Shown piece after piece: positions 56,097 through 64,000 of a stretch of DNA of 64,000 nt (position 1 is its first letter; the number at the start of each line of letters is the position of its first letter). The DNA comes from Candidatus Heimdallarchaeota archaeon (GTDB lineage Archaea > Asgardarchaeota > Heimdallarchaeia > Heimdallarchaeales > Heimdallarchaeaceae). Position numbers and translations under genes: made by a program. The notes under the pieces were generated by a model. It had not been told where the DNA came from, searched no databases, and saw only the letters and a program-made list of their open reading frames with translations. The stretch covers positions 25,248 to 89,247 of the forward strand of contig JAHLWR010000015.1 of NCBI GenBank assembly GCA_019057815.1, read 5' to 3'.

Positions 56097-56636
56097 ATGA
56101 AATTCCAAGAAATAAAAGAAAGAAATTTCAAGCGTCTAAATATGATTCAAGATCTTCTTATAGCAGAACTTCTAAACAAAAAAGATATTAAAAGAGATCA
56201 ACCGATGGAATGGAGTTTAAAGCATCTATGTTCATGTTCTCAACTATCAAAATTGTTGGCACTTAACAGAGGAATAGATCCTGAGATAGCAGGTATAGCA
56301 GGAGCAGTTCACGATCTGTACATTATTCGAACAGGAATATTTGAAAACCACGGACCAACTGGTGCTCCCATAGTTAAAGCCTTTCTAGAAGATTTCAATT
56401 CTAAATTTGGTCTTGAATGTGGTGCTATTTCAACCTCAGATATAGATTTAATTGTTGAAGCAACAGAAAAGCATACACAGAAGGCAGAGTTTAACGATAA
56501 ACCATTTGTAGAACTAATAAAGGATGTTGATGCACTTGATAGATTTTTACATGGAAAAGCTACGAAAGACTATTATTTCACAAGATCTGAAAAATGTTTG
56601 AAAGAGATGATTTTTTCCACTGAAATTTCTTCATAA
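56097..56636 (+). CDS. Small HD-domain phosphohydrolase
   Basis: A 179-residue protein. An HD metal site is seen in LKHLCSCSQLSKLLA (His), AGAVHDLYII (His-Asp), IFENHGPTGAP (His), EKHTQKAEF (His) and DVDALDRFL (Asp). Soluble. Likely hydrolyses a nucleotide or other phosphoester. ATG 56097 is preferred over TTG 56091. It lies 75 bases before the DegV gene, which has its own TATA element. Confidence 0.82.
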   Translation: MKFQEIKERNFKRLNMIQDLLIAELLNKKDIKRDQPMEWSLKHLCSCSQLSKLLALNRGIDPEIAGIAGAVHDLYIIRTGIFENHGPTGAPIVKAFLEDFNSKFGLECGAISTSDIDLIVEATEKHTQKAEFNDKPFVELIKDVDALDRFLHGKATKDYYFTRSEKCLKEMIFSTEISS

Positions 56637-56711
56637 TTCATGCTATATCAATATAAAGCAATATAGGCATAGAATTACATTTTATAAATAAGTGATTTAT
56701 CCATTTCATTT

Positions 56712-57592
56712 ATGACTAAGAATTTTGCAATTGTTGTGGATTCTATTTCAGATATTCCTGAGGAACTGGAAAAGAAGTATAACATTCCTATAGTTCATGC
56801 AAAAGTAATCATAGGAGAAAAAGAATATTTAGATAGAATTGGTATTAAGAGAGAAGATTTTCTTTCACAGCTTATCCATTCTAAAGAGAAAATTTCTACG
56901 ACACAGCCATCGCCTATGGATTTTGATATAGTCTTTAGAGAAGCTTTAGAAAAATACGATCATGTACTTTTTCTTAGTGTTTCAACGAAATTATCTGCTA
57001 CATATCAGAACGCTGTTATCTCAGCTAAAAAAATAGGTAAAGATAAAATAACATGCATTGACACTTTATCAGTAACTCATGGAATCACTCTGCTAGTTTA
57101 TCATGCTATTTTACGTAGAGAGCAAGGAGTGGAATTATCAGAACTCGTCGCAGAAATAAAACAAATGATTAGCGACATGAAAATCTATTTCTTAGTAAAC
57201 GAGCTAAAGTATCTTCAAAGAGGTGGACGTATTGGAATGGCTAAGCGTTTACTTGGCACTCTCTTAAACAAGAAACCATTACTCACTATCGAAGAAGGTG
57301 GAATTGATGCTTTGAAATCTGTTAAGGGAACTGAAGCTGGTTATGAAGAGATGGTTAAATTGGTTTCAGAGTATGCAGATAAAAATAAGAATTTCGTTCT
57401 TGCTGGTGCATATGGATTAGAAGCCCTAATTTTGAGAAATTAGCTCACTCAGTGAAAACAAAACTTAAGCCATTGTACTACATCTATGAACCGATTGGAC
57501 CTGCCGTTCTATGTCATGTTGGACCAAATGTTGATGCATTCATAATTATTAAAATCCCTGAATCATCTAAAGAGCTTTACCAAAACATCTGA
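56712..57592 (+). pseudogene. DegV-family fatty-acid-binding protein, frameshifted near its 3' end
   Basis: DegV proteins bind a fatty acid between two alpha/beta domains. VVDSISDIPEELEKKYNIPI, TTQPSPMDFDIVF, FLSVSTKLSATYQNA, KYLQRGGRIG and LLNKKPLLTI are all present. The first frame ends at 57443, after AYGLEALILRN. From 57428 a second frame reads NFEKLAHSVKTKLKPLYYIY, then EPIGPAVLCHVGPNVDAFII to a stop at 57592. This supplies the missing C-terminal GPAVxxHVGP motif. One extra base just before 57428 would restore a 293-residue protein. The TATA element TTTTATAAAT is centred 26 bases before the ATG. Confidence 0.85.
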
Positions 57593-57779
57593 AAAAGGAC
57601 AACAAACCATTATTTGAATAGTCGAGATGTAAAATTCTTACTTTAATAGAGAATTCTATGAATCCTTACAGAGATGAACTTCACACTTAATGCAAGATAT
57701 CAATTTTAGCTCTTAAAGAAGAAAATATTGTAGAAAAAACCATCAGCTATTAAAAGAGGAAAAAAAAGAAGAAATGAAT

Positions 57780-58925
57780 TTAATAGACACCCATTTGTTG
57801 CCCTTGACGTAAGTCACGGTGGGGATTTCTAACTCCAGAACCTGAGAATCTGCCTTTTGGTTTGATAAATTCTCCTAAGTCACCATTTTGAACTAGCGCG
57901 GGAATAACTGTTTCGGGAGAAACTCTTTGAGATGTAACAGTACCCACTTCTCCAAAGTTGACTCTAGATGAGATGTCATTTTCATCACTGATTACGAACG
58001 TGCTAAATCTTGGATGTGGGTAGTAGTCTATATTGTATCCATCAAGTTCTGATGTTTGGAATAGTGTTCCAAAGAGTGATTGTCCATAGTAACCTGTAAC
58101 TGGGAGACCTAGATCTTCTGTTAAGACTTTATATGTCTCTTCTGGCATAGGTGTACCGCCGTGCGCAATTGCTTGAAGGTCCCCTTGTTGTCTTAATCTT
58201 TGAACCATTGGAAACATTTTCTCTAGCAAAACACCTGTGGTGAATATTCCTTGAATGTTTGGAAATTCTTGCTTAACAATGTTCATTGTCTGGTCTTGAA
58301 GGTGCTGGAGATACATTCCACCTATTTTTGGATCAGCCATCATAGCCTTCTTAATGAATCTTGGATCAAGATCGATCGTGTAAATTAAGTCTGCAACATC
58401 ACGCTCCCACGTTTTGATGAAGTACTTACCTATTGTATGAGGACCTGTTGGAACTATTACTAACCAATTTAATCCTAGAGGTATATTGAAATCTTTGAAC
58501 ACTTCGAGGTTTAATTTCACTAACAATTCAAATGAAGTGTCATTGATATTATACCAGTTCATATTCTCAAAATCAGTTCGAGTCAGATTTCCCAGTTGTA
58601 TTCCTTTCTTAGGTAGACCTGTTGTTCCACCTGTTTCAACTATCGAAAGCTCAGCTCCTGGATGATTTTTCTTGTAATCATATGCCCATTTCGTAATTGT
58701 GTACTTTACTGAGTGATCTCTGAACGTATTAGGGTCAGTAGGACCGAAGTGCTCTGCTAATTCTTCCCAACTTGTTATATCTCCTTTCTTAACACCCTTT
58801 TCAGCTGCTGATTTAATCATGAACGGAGAACCTAACTCGGGATCTATTGCAATGTCAACACATTCTGTTAAAAAATTGCGTTGTTCTAATTTGCTTGATA
58901 CATTAATTTCTGTTGATATAGCCAT
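57780..58925 (-). CDS. Acyl-adenylating enzyme (LuxE/phenylacetate-CoA-ligase-like)
   Basis: A 381-residue member of the ANL superfamily. The AMP-binding loop is VETGGTTGLPKKGIQ, followed by GIFTTGVLLEKMF, AIAHGGTPMPEETYKVL and TGYYGQSLFGTLF, the family's motif A5 region, then NGDLGEFIKPKGRFSGSGV. The length and lack of a C-terminal lid domain fit LuxE-type acyl-protein synthetases better than full CoA ligases. It could activate an acid that the LuxC-like enzyme at 52009 reduces. It has a TATA element at 58974-58981 and an AAGGTGA ribosome-binding site, unlike the leaderless neighbours. Confidence 0.78.
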   Translation of the reverse strand: MAISTEINVSSKLEQRNFLTECVDIAIDPELGSPFMIKSAAEKGVKKGDITSWEELAEHFGPTDPNTFRDHSVKYTITKWAYDYKKNHPGAELSIVETGGTTGLPKKGIQLGNLTRTDFENMNWYNINDTSFELLVKLNLEVFKDFNIPLGLNWLVIVPTGPHTIGKYFIKTWERDVADLIYTIDLDPRFIKKAMMADPKIGGMYLQHLQDQTMNIVKQEFPNIQGIFTTGVLLEKMFPMVQRLRQQGDLQAIAHGGTPMPEETYKVLTEDLGLPVTGYYGQSLFGTLFQTSELDGYNIDYYPHPRFSTFVISDENDISSRVNFGEVGTVTSQRVSPETVIPALVQNGDLGEFIKPKGRFSGSGVRNPHRDLRQGQQMGVY

Positions 58926-58931
58926 TTTTTT

Positions 58932-58981
58932 TTCACCTTAATTATTACATCTAACACTATATTGATAAAATTCTATATAAA
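58932..58981 (-). promoter_or_regulatory. TATA element and ribosome-binding site of the acyl-adenylating gene
   Basis: CTTTATATAG (58974-58981 core) with ACCACC before it, a BRE-like purine-poor context, and AAGGTGA at 58932-58938, seven bases before the ATG. This is one of the clearest leadered genes in the window. Confidence 0.6.
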
Positions 58982-59062
58982 GGTGGTAAAAAAATAGACT
59001 GTAAAATGATGATTGACTGTCAATTTTGAACTGTTTTTACCTTAACTGTTTTTGTACAGCAT

Positions 59063-60161
59063 TTAGCTTCTACAAGCATTAATTCTTTTTATGTTCTTTG
59101 AAAAAATATCTTTAAACTTTTCCTCATCAGAAGGCTTGAGAGTAGAAGATGTTGCAATATATCCAAGATCTGTTTTGTTTTCAAACTCTCTAAAAGCCGA
59201 ATATATTGCTGCTTGTGAGTTCCTATCTACTTTAGTACCAGTCACTATAATATGAAAATCTTTAAAGTACAAGTGTTTTATTTCTTTATTTCTTAATTTG
59301 AGTTCTTCTTTTGCCTTATCCTTTGAATTCAAGCTTTCTGCAATGAAATCCCTTCCAACAATTAACAATTTAACTTCTTCAAGATTATGATCGATTTCTC
59401 CATCTCTACACTTGAATCTAATCAAAGGATAGTTGTGATTGGATACTAGAATAATCTCATCTGGTATATTGTTTGAAGCTAGCATATTTAGAGGGTCAAT
59501 AAACACAGCAATTCCGAGGCATAGCATCGCAAGAGGGAAAAGGTATCTTCTAATAGGGTGCATTTTTTGTATATGAGCTGAAATCATCCAGAGAGCTAGA
59601 ACCAAGAATCCTAGAAAGCTGATATCAAATTGCTTAGCATTAACGTTTTTAACAAATTTTCTAACAAGATACAATATAAAGAATGATAAGAAAATGGCCA
59701 TGAATATCCCTGTTACTATGAAGAATAACAGCGAATAATACTTGACTTCCCACATAGAAGTGATACTATCATACCCCAAATTAGATAGATTAAGATCAGT
59801 TAATAGGATGATTGAAGCTCCAATCATGAGAGCTGATAAATGTGAGAAAATTGACAACTTGTTGTTTTTTATCAATATCAGAGAATTAGTAAAACAAAGA
59901 AAAGCAAAAGCTAAGAAGATATCTGTTAAAATTATAAGAATTAACACTGTTGTGGTTTTGTTATCTTCTGGTTGATAAAAGCCTGTGATACTAGCAAAGA
60001 CATAGCCTACAAAAGCCGATAGTTGTACTTATGCTTAATATTAGATATGAGCTGTTTCTTGTGATTTTCGTTGCTCTAACAAATGCAAAAAGTGCAAAAC
60101 TGAAGAAAAGAACAGTTTCGACAGTTAGCAGTATCGTCGATATAGGCACAAGAGACATCAT
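59063..60161 (-). pseudogene. Multi-span membrane protein split by a frameshift
   Basis: The main open part (294 residues, from a GTG at 59947) has five membrane helices and a cytosolic alpha/beta domain (EVKLLIVGRDFIAES, DFHIIVTGTKVDRN). No family is recognised. Upstream in the same frame VQLSAFVGYVFASITGFYQP continues the membrane part but has no start. Another frame begins at ATG 60161 or 60158 (MMSLVPISTILLTVETVLFF, then SFALFAFVRATK, ending LSISTTIGF) and runs into it at the A-run 60011-60014. One base change there would give a protein of about 366 residues with two more helices. An assembly error or a recent loss. Confidence 0.7.
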
Positions 60162-60240
60162 TTTTTATTTTTTTGTGAGTCTTCTTAAACTTGATTATTG
60201 TCTTACTGTTACTTATTATCTCAAAAAATCTGAAAGTTCT

Positions 60241-60738
60241 CTAATTGCTAAGTCTTTTTTTCTTTTGCTTCTTAATAAGAAATCTTGCACATAATATAAT
60301 AACTCCTGCACCGAACATTGCTGTTAATATAATGTAATCAGTATTAGACGACCATATACCATGAAGTACCGCTTGTTCTCTTGAAAAAGGAAACCATAAC
60401 ATCATCTCGGAGTAAATAATTGCATCAAAGAAAATGTGTGATATTAATCCTAACAATCCAGAAATAAGCGAAATATAAGGGTTAAAAGGTTTGAAATACC
60501 GTTCAAGTTTGAACCATCGAAAAGATAACCAACTGATTAATGAAACAGGTATTAGGAAGATAATTACTCCTAGAAAACTATGAACTATTCCGTGGAGTTG
60601 TCCTACTCCAAAGATGAGATAGAAAATAGGTTCGAGGTCTATAATTACGCAACCGATTAGGAGAGCAATTGGATCTAAAAAAGTAAAGATGCTGAATAAA
60701 AAGATAGCAAAACCAATATGAAAGGGAGTAAAAGGCAT
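60241..60738 (-). CDS. YdjM/DUF4184-like membrane protein
   Basis: A 165-residue membrane protein. The N-terminus MPFTPFHIGFAIFLF, then IIDLEPIFYLIFG and GIVHSFLGVI, then LLGLISHIFFDAIIYSEMM, are the His/Asp motifs of membrane-bound metal-dependent hydrolases of the YdjM family. About five membrane helices, lysine-rich tail. The substrate is unknown. A TATA-like element in GATATAAGC about 26 bases before the ATG suggests a leaderless mRNA. Confidence 0.8.
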   Translation of the reverse strand: MPFTPFHIGFAIFLFSIFTFLDPIALLIGCVIIDLEPIFYLIFGVGQLHGIVHSFLGVIIFLIPVSLISWLSFRWFKLERYFKPFNPYISLISGLLGLISHIFFDAIIYSEMMLWFPFSREQAVLHGIWSSNTDYIILTAMFGAGVIILCARFLIKKQKKKRLSN

Positions 60739-60921
60739 CTAATATTATATTCTTATAATAGCTTATATCATTTTCGTGAAAAAATAAGAAGTGCTGATTC
60801 TTGTAGTATACGACGTCTAAATTCAATACATATATGTTTATATATTTGCACAGACAAATATTACTAGATTTATTACACTCTGATTAAAAGGGGATAATAA
60901 AGAAAAAAATAGGAAAATCAA

Positions 60922-61647
60922 ATGAAAAGACGAACAATAGTGAGTTTAGCTTTAACTTTTTTTATATTACTAGGGTTACAATTTAATTCTGTTACAGCTT
61001 TTTCCCAAATGTATTATTCCGACAAACTCATAGTTGGTGACGAATTTGTTTGGGATCTGACATATTACACTGTCAATACAGAAATTGAATACCCTTTTAT
61101 GGACTTAGAAAGCGAAAGTGTAATAACACTTGAAATTCTTAAAAGGCTAACTAATGTGGATTTTGCTCAAAAAGATTCTAGTGATTTTTCTGATTATTTC
61201 AAACTCACTTTTGGAGAACAGATATTTGATTTCAAAGGGGATGATGAACCTTTTTATTGGTTCATTTGTCCAACCTATATTAATTTTGAAGGTACAATAA
61301 TTAATATTGTAGAAGAACAATGGATCTATATTATAAATGATGATTATTTATATGACGAAGAAAACGCTAAATTCACCATCGAGATAAATAATAATCAAGT
61401 TAGATACGTTGGTGATATAAAATACGGTGATGATACTATTGAGCATGTTGATCTGATAATAGAACAAGATACAGGCATAATGATACAAATTAACATTAAG
61501 GTTGAATCTATAACTAGCGAGGAAACGAGCTATCGGCAAGTCTTCAAAAGGAGAGGAGTAGGCATTAGTTTTAGTGTTCCAATGAATTTGTTTGCATCTA
61601 TAATTCCATTAGTGTTGATTACTGTGTTTCTACGAAAAAGAAATTGA
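60922..61647 (+). CDS. Secreted anchored protein, copy 1
   Basis: A 241-residue protein. Signal peptide (IVSLALTFFILLGLQFNSVTA), a beta-rich extracellular domain with SDKLIVGDEFVWDLTYY and EINNNQVRYVGDIKYGDDTI, and a C-terminal membrane helix with RKRN tail. No family is recognised. A near copy follows at 61774, both preceded by the same 55-base leader after a TATA element, so the leader may carry control signals. Confidence 0.75.
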   Translation: MKRRTIVSLALTFFILLGLQFNSVTAFSQMYYSDKLIVGDEFVWDLTYYTVNTEIEYPFMDLESESVITLEILKRLTNVDFAQKDSSDFSDYFKLTFGEQIFDFKGDDEPFYWFICPTYINFEGTIINIVEEQWIYIINDDYLYDEENAKFTIEINNNQVRYVGDIKYGDDTIEHVDLIIEQDTGIMIQINIKVESITSEETSYRQVFKRRGVGISFSVPMNLFASIIPLVLITVFLRKRN

Positions 61648-61773
61648 TTCTTTGAGTATAAGGCGTTTAATTTGAAAATAGACATGTTTATAAATGTGCA
61701 CAGTCAAATATTATTAGCTTTATATCACTCTGATTAAAGAGGACAATAAAGAAAAAAACAACAGGTAAATCAA

Positions 61774-62487
61774 ATGAAAAAACAAACAATAGTGAGTTTA
61801 GCTTTAACTTTCTTTATATTACTAGGACTACAATTAAATTCTGTTACAGCTGCTTCCCAAATATATTATTCCGACAAACTCATAGTTGGTAACGAATTTG
61901 TTTGGGATCTGACATATTATGAATTTAATATGGAAATTGAAGAACTTTTTATGGATTTAGAAAACGAAAGTGTAATAACACTTGAAATTCTTCAAAGTCC
62001 AGCTAATGTGAATTTTGTTCAAATAGCATTTAGTAATTTTTCTGATTATTTCAACCTCACTTTTGGAGAACAGATATATGATTTCAATTGGGATGACCCG
62101 TTTCATTTGTTCATTTATCCTATATCTATGGATGGAGTAAACTCTGTAGAAGAAGAATGGATCTATGCTGTCATTGATGATTTTTACTTTAATGAAGACT
62201 CTTCCTTCACCATTGAGATAAAAAATAATCAAGTTAGATACGTTGGTGATATAAGATACGATGATGATGCAACTGTGGATGTTGATCTAATAATCGAAAA
62301 AGACACAGGCATAATGATACAAATTAGTGTGGAATTTGGGACTATAACTAGCGAGGAAACGAATTATCAGATAGTCTTAAAGAGGAGAGGAGTAGATATT
62401 AGTGTTCCAATGAGTTTATTTGCTTTTATAATTCCATTAGTGTTGATTACGGTGCTTCTACGAAAAAGGGACTTATATTGCAGTTGA
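61774..62487 (+). CDS. Secreted anchored protein, copy 2
   Basis: A 237-residue paralogue of the gene at 60922, with the same signal peptide (IVSLALTFFILLGLQLNSVTA), SDKLIVGNEFVWDLTYY, EIKNNQVRYVGDIRYDDDAT and C-terminal helix with RKRDLYCS. Signal peptide and ends are conserved, while the middle of the domain has diverged, as expected for surface proteins that bind different ligands. Confidence 0.75.
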   Translation: MKKQTIVSLALTFFILLGLQLNSVTAASQIYYSDKLIVGNEFVWDLTYYEFNMEIEELFMDLENESVITLEILQSPANVNFVQIAFSNFSDYFNLTFGEQIYDFNWDDPFHLFIYPISMDGVNSVEEEWIYAVIDDFYFNEDSSFTIEIKNNQVRYVGDIRYDDDATVDVDLIIEKDTGIMIQISVEFGTITSEETNYQIVLKRRGVDISVPMSLFAFIIPLVLITVLLRKRDLYCS

Positions 62488-62530
62488 TGAACTAAAAATC
62501 ACATAATTTTTTCTTTTTTTATGAGTCTTA

Positions 62531-62953
62531 TTATGGTATTTTTCTAAGCACTGTCATTATTTGATTTTCTATTTTTTGAAAATCTGACAGATTCTCTGCT
62601 ATAATCTTATATGCAAGTTCGTCATCAAGCTTTCCATATCGATGAACAAGTATATTTCGAAAACCTTTCATTCCTCGGATAATGTCTGCTAAATCCTCAT
62701 CCAGGATTTCATTCTTACAAAGTTGATCTATTATGTCACTAGTTCCATTAGGAATGCCTAATTTTAGCTCTGCATTAATCGAAGAAATTATATCGATTAT
62801 TAGTTCAATGCTATATTCATATCTTTTGTAAATACCATCTTTGACTATGCCTAGTTTTTCAAATTCGACATAGCTTTTAGTTAAATTGTCTTCTATTATT
62901 CGAACATTTTCTCTAATTTGATCGAATTTGGCTATAATGTGTTCAACTTTCAA
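62531..62953 (-). CDS. hepT: HepT-like toxin (RNase-fold, DUF86)
   Basis: A 140-residue helical HEPN protein. It carries the catalytic R-x4-H-x-Y motif in RNILVHRYG. HepT is an RNase toxin whose Tyr is AMPylated by its partner MntA. It is the second gene of the pair and overlaps mntA by 11 bases. Start is TTG at 62953; no ATG is near. Confidence 0.9.
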   Translation of the reverse strand: MKVEHIIAKFDQIRENVRIIEDNLTKSYVEFEKLGIVKDGIYKRYEYSIELIIDIISSINAELKLGIPNGTSDIIDQLCKNEILDEDLADIIRGMKGFRNILVHRYGKLDDELAYKIIAENLSDFQKIENQIMTVLRKIP

Positions 62954-63329
62954 ACATTACACCTTTCACATATTGAATCCTGTATTTCTCAAAATCCTCG
63001 AATTCACGAATTATTTGATAAGCTAAGTCGTAAAGAGACCTGGTTTCGTAAAGAACTCTCCCTCCTAGAACTTCCTTTTGAACTGCAAGAGGTAGCAAAT
63101 TTAATACTTGAAAATCAAAAAAATCAGGAAACTTACTAGAAAACGCTATTCGTATGGAGAACATCTTCTGCTTTGGAGTGTCTTTTTGAAAAGCAAGAGC
63201 TATATCAATATCATCAAAATACTCATTCTGATTGTAGGAGCCATATAAAATGATTCCAGATATTGAATCATCCTGTTGAGCTAATTCTACTATCTCTTGT
63301 ATAGTACTCTCAATTTGAGCTCTTTTCAA
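62943..63329 (-). CDS. mntA: MntA-like antitoxin (minimal nucleotidyltransferase)
   Basis: A 128-residue nucleotidyltransferase. GIILYGSYNQNEYFDDIDIA holds GS-x8-DxD, a metal-binding catalytic pair. It would transfer AMP groups to HepT and so silence it, as known for the family. ATG start at 63329. First gene of the pair with hepT. Similar in motif to the broken gene at 41599. Confidence 0.9.
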   Translation of the reverse strand: MKRAQIESTIQEIVELAQQDDSISGIILYGSYNQNEYFDDIDIALAFQKDTPKQKMFSIRIAFSSKFPDFFDFQVLNLLPLAVQKEVLGGRVLYETRSLYDLAYQIIREFEDFEKYRIQYVKGVMFES

Positions 63330-63621
63330 GGTTTAACACCCAGTAACTATTATCATAAAGCTATTTGAACTTTATCTCTAACAATAAGAGAGTAATGCAG
63401 AATATGGTTTCCTTATAATATTTTCTCGCACTTATGAATGAATTTGCTCCTTAATAGGTTTAAATAGTCAATCGATTTTCAGAACTGTTTTCAAATCTCC
63501 TAATCATGAAGATTGTTTGTTATTGACAATCCTACAGACATCTCATCAGAATAAGTATGTGGTTTTTATCTAGAACTGCTACTGACATAAGTTTTATATC
63601 ACATTTCGTAAATTGAATATT

Positions 63622-63891
63622 ATGTCTGATTCAATAGTTATTTCATCCCTTAGAATTCATAAGGATTTAGCTACAAAGCTTAATTTTCTGGCAAAGAAGG
63701 AAGGAATTAGTAAATCAGAAATTATTCTTCGTGCTTTAGAAAGATTCTTATCTGAAATAGTAATTGAAAAAACAAGAAACGCAGAAGAAATTCTGAAATT
63801 AGTTGAGTTACGAACAGGAAGAAAACCCAAACTTATAAGAGATCCAAAGGAGATATACAAAGAAGAATATCGATTAGTGGGAATAAAATGA
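63622..63891 (+). CDS. Ribbon-helix-helix antitoxin of a VapBC-like pair
   Basis: An 89-residue protein. MSDSIVISSLRIHKDLATKL followed by LAKKEGISKSEIILRALERF forms a ribbon-helix-helix DNA-binding domain; the C-terminal part (RTGRKPKLIRDPKEIYKEEY) would hold the toxin. ATG 63622 is preferred over TTG 63613; a TATA element (TTTTATATC) is centred 26 bases before it. It overlaps the PIN gene in ATGA. Confidence 0.85.
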   Translation: MSDSIVISSLRIHKDLATKLNFLAKKEGISKSEIILRALERFLSEIVIEKTRNAEEILKLVELRTGRKPKLIRDPKEIYKEEYRLVGIK

Positions 63892-63995
63892 GAATGGCTT
63901 TAGATACTTCTATACTCGTTGATTTTTTTACTAAGGAAAAAGAGATTGTACCAGTACTTGAACATGAACTTTTCTTACCACCTCACCTCCTCTAG
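63888..63995 (+). CDS. PIN-domain toxin, N-terminal part only
   Basis: The reading frame starts MRMALDTSILVDFFTKEKE, a PIN-domain start with the first metal-binding Asp. It stops at TAG 63993-63995 after 35 codons, much shorter than a full PIN protein (about 130). The window ends five bases later. A frameshift or a truncated gene is possible; the end of the window cannot decide. Confidence 0.6.
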   Translation: MRMALDTSILVDFFTKEKEIVPVLEHELFLPPHLL

Positions 63996-64000
63996 AGCGA

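Larger units (their letters stand above)
60808..62487 (+). repeat. Tandem duplication of the secreted-protein unit
   Basis: Bases 60808-61655 and 61657-62487 are related over promoter, leader (ACACTCTGATTAAAAGGGGA against TCACTCTGATTAAAGAGGAC) and gene. The duplication is older than the one at 19886-22588. Confidence 0.85.

Noticed and set aside
52009..58925. A bioluminescence operon
   Set aside because: Only LuxC-like and LuxE-like proteins occur; no LuxA, LuxB or LuxD, and the two genes are not adjacent.
1..64000. tRNA, rRNA or replication origin
   Set aside because: I saw no cloverleaf, no rRNA stretch and no origin-binding-box cluster next to a cdc6 gene.

Overview
The window is AT-rich archaeal DNA. 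Genes are tightly packed. TATA elements such as TTTAAATA or TTTATAAA sit about 26 bases before many start codons, the archaeal arrangement for leaderless mRNAs, and a few genes instead carry a GGTGA-type ribosome binding site. It encodes a RadA recombinase, Ski2-like, XPD-like and Hef-like helicases, an F420-dependent-type (DDN) reductase, and many secreted proteins held by one C-terminal membrane helix plus a basic tail. The style (secreted Ig and beta-helix proteins, TPR proteins with small alpha/beta C-terminal domains, membrane-tethered winged helices) fits an Asgard archaeon of the Heimdallarchaeota type. That is an inference from style, because no eukaryotic signature protein in the window settles it.

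Layout: 1-2.5 kb holds the 5' part of radA and a TnpB element. 2.5-9 kb holds a nitroreductase, an M23 peptidase, a TPR protein, a nucleotidyltransferase pair and an HD protein. 9-20 kb is a run of seven minus-strand genes, often overlapping: a surface protein, two membrane proteins, a RecA-like ATPase, a possible nuclease-fold protein, a HerA-like protein that has lost its P-loop, and a Ski2-like helicase with a SWIM zinc motif. Two tandem membrane-bound winged-helix proteins are divergent from it at 20-22.6 kb. 22.6-33 kb carries secreted proteins and small-molecule enzymes. At 33.1 kb lies a GC-rich structured RNA candidate with its own TATA box. 33.3-36.9 kb is an XPD-like helicase coupled to a Hef-like protein whose ATPase motifs are destroyed. 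37-41 kb holds a prolyl oligopeptidase and a secreted protein. 41-44.5 kb has toxin-antitoxin-like pairs. 44.5-48.7 kb has a heterodimeric ABC exporter with a DDN-type reductase. 48.8-52 kb has a CGGC protein and a PAS histidine kinase. 52-59 kb has an aldehyde dehydrogenase-like enzyme and an acyl-adenylating enzyme (LuxC/LuxE-like logic) around HicAB, a beta-helix protein, an HD protein and DegV. 59-64 kb has membrane and secreted proteins, HepT/MntA and the start of a VapBC-like pair.

The best candidates for something undescribed are the 9-20 kb membrane/ATPase/helicase cluster with its tethered regulators, the XPD plus inactive Hef-like pair, and the 123-nt RNA. Four genes (41.6, 55.7, 57.4 and 60.0 kb) look broken by frameshifts. 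For the last three a one-base change restores an obvious full-length protein, so these are either assembly errors or recent decay.
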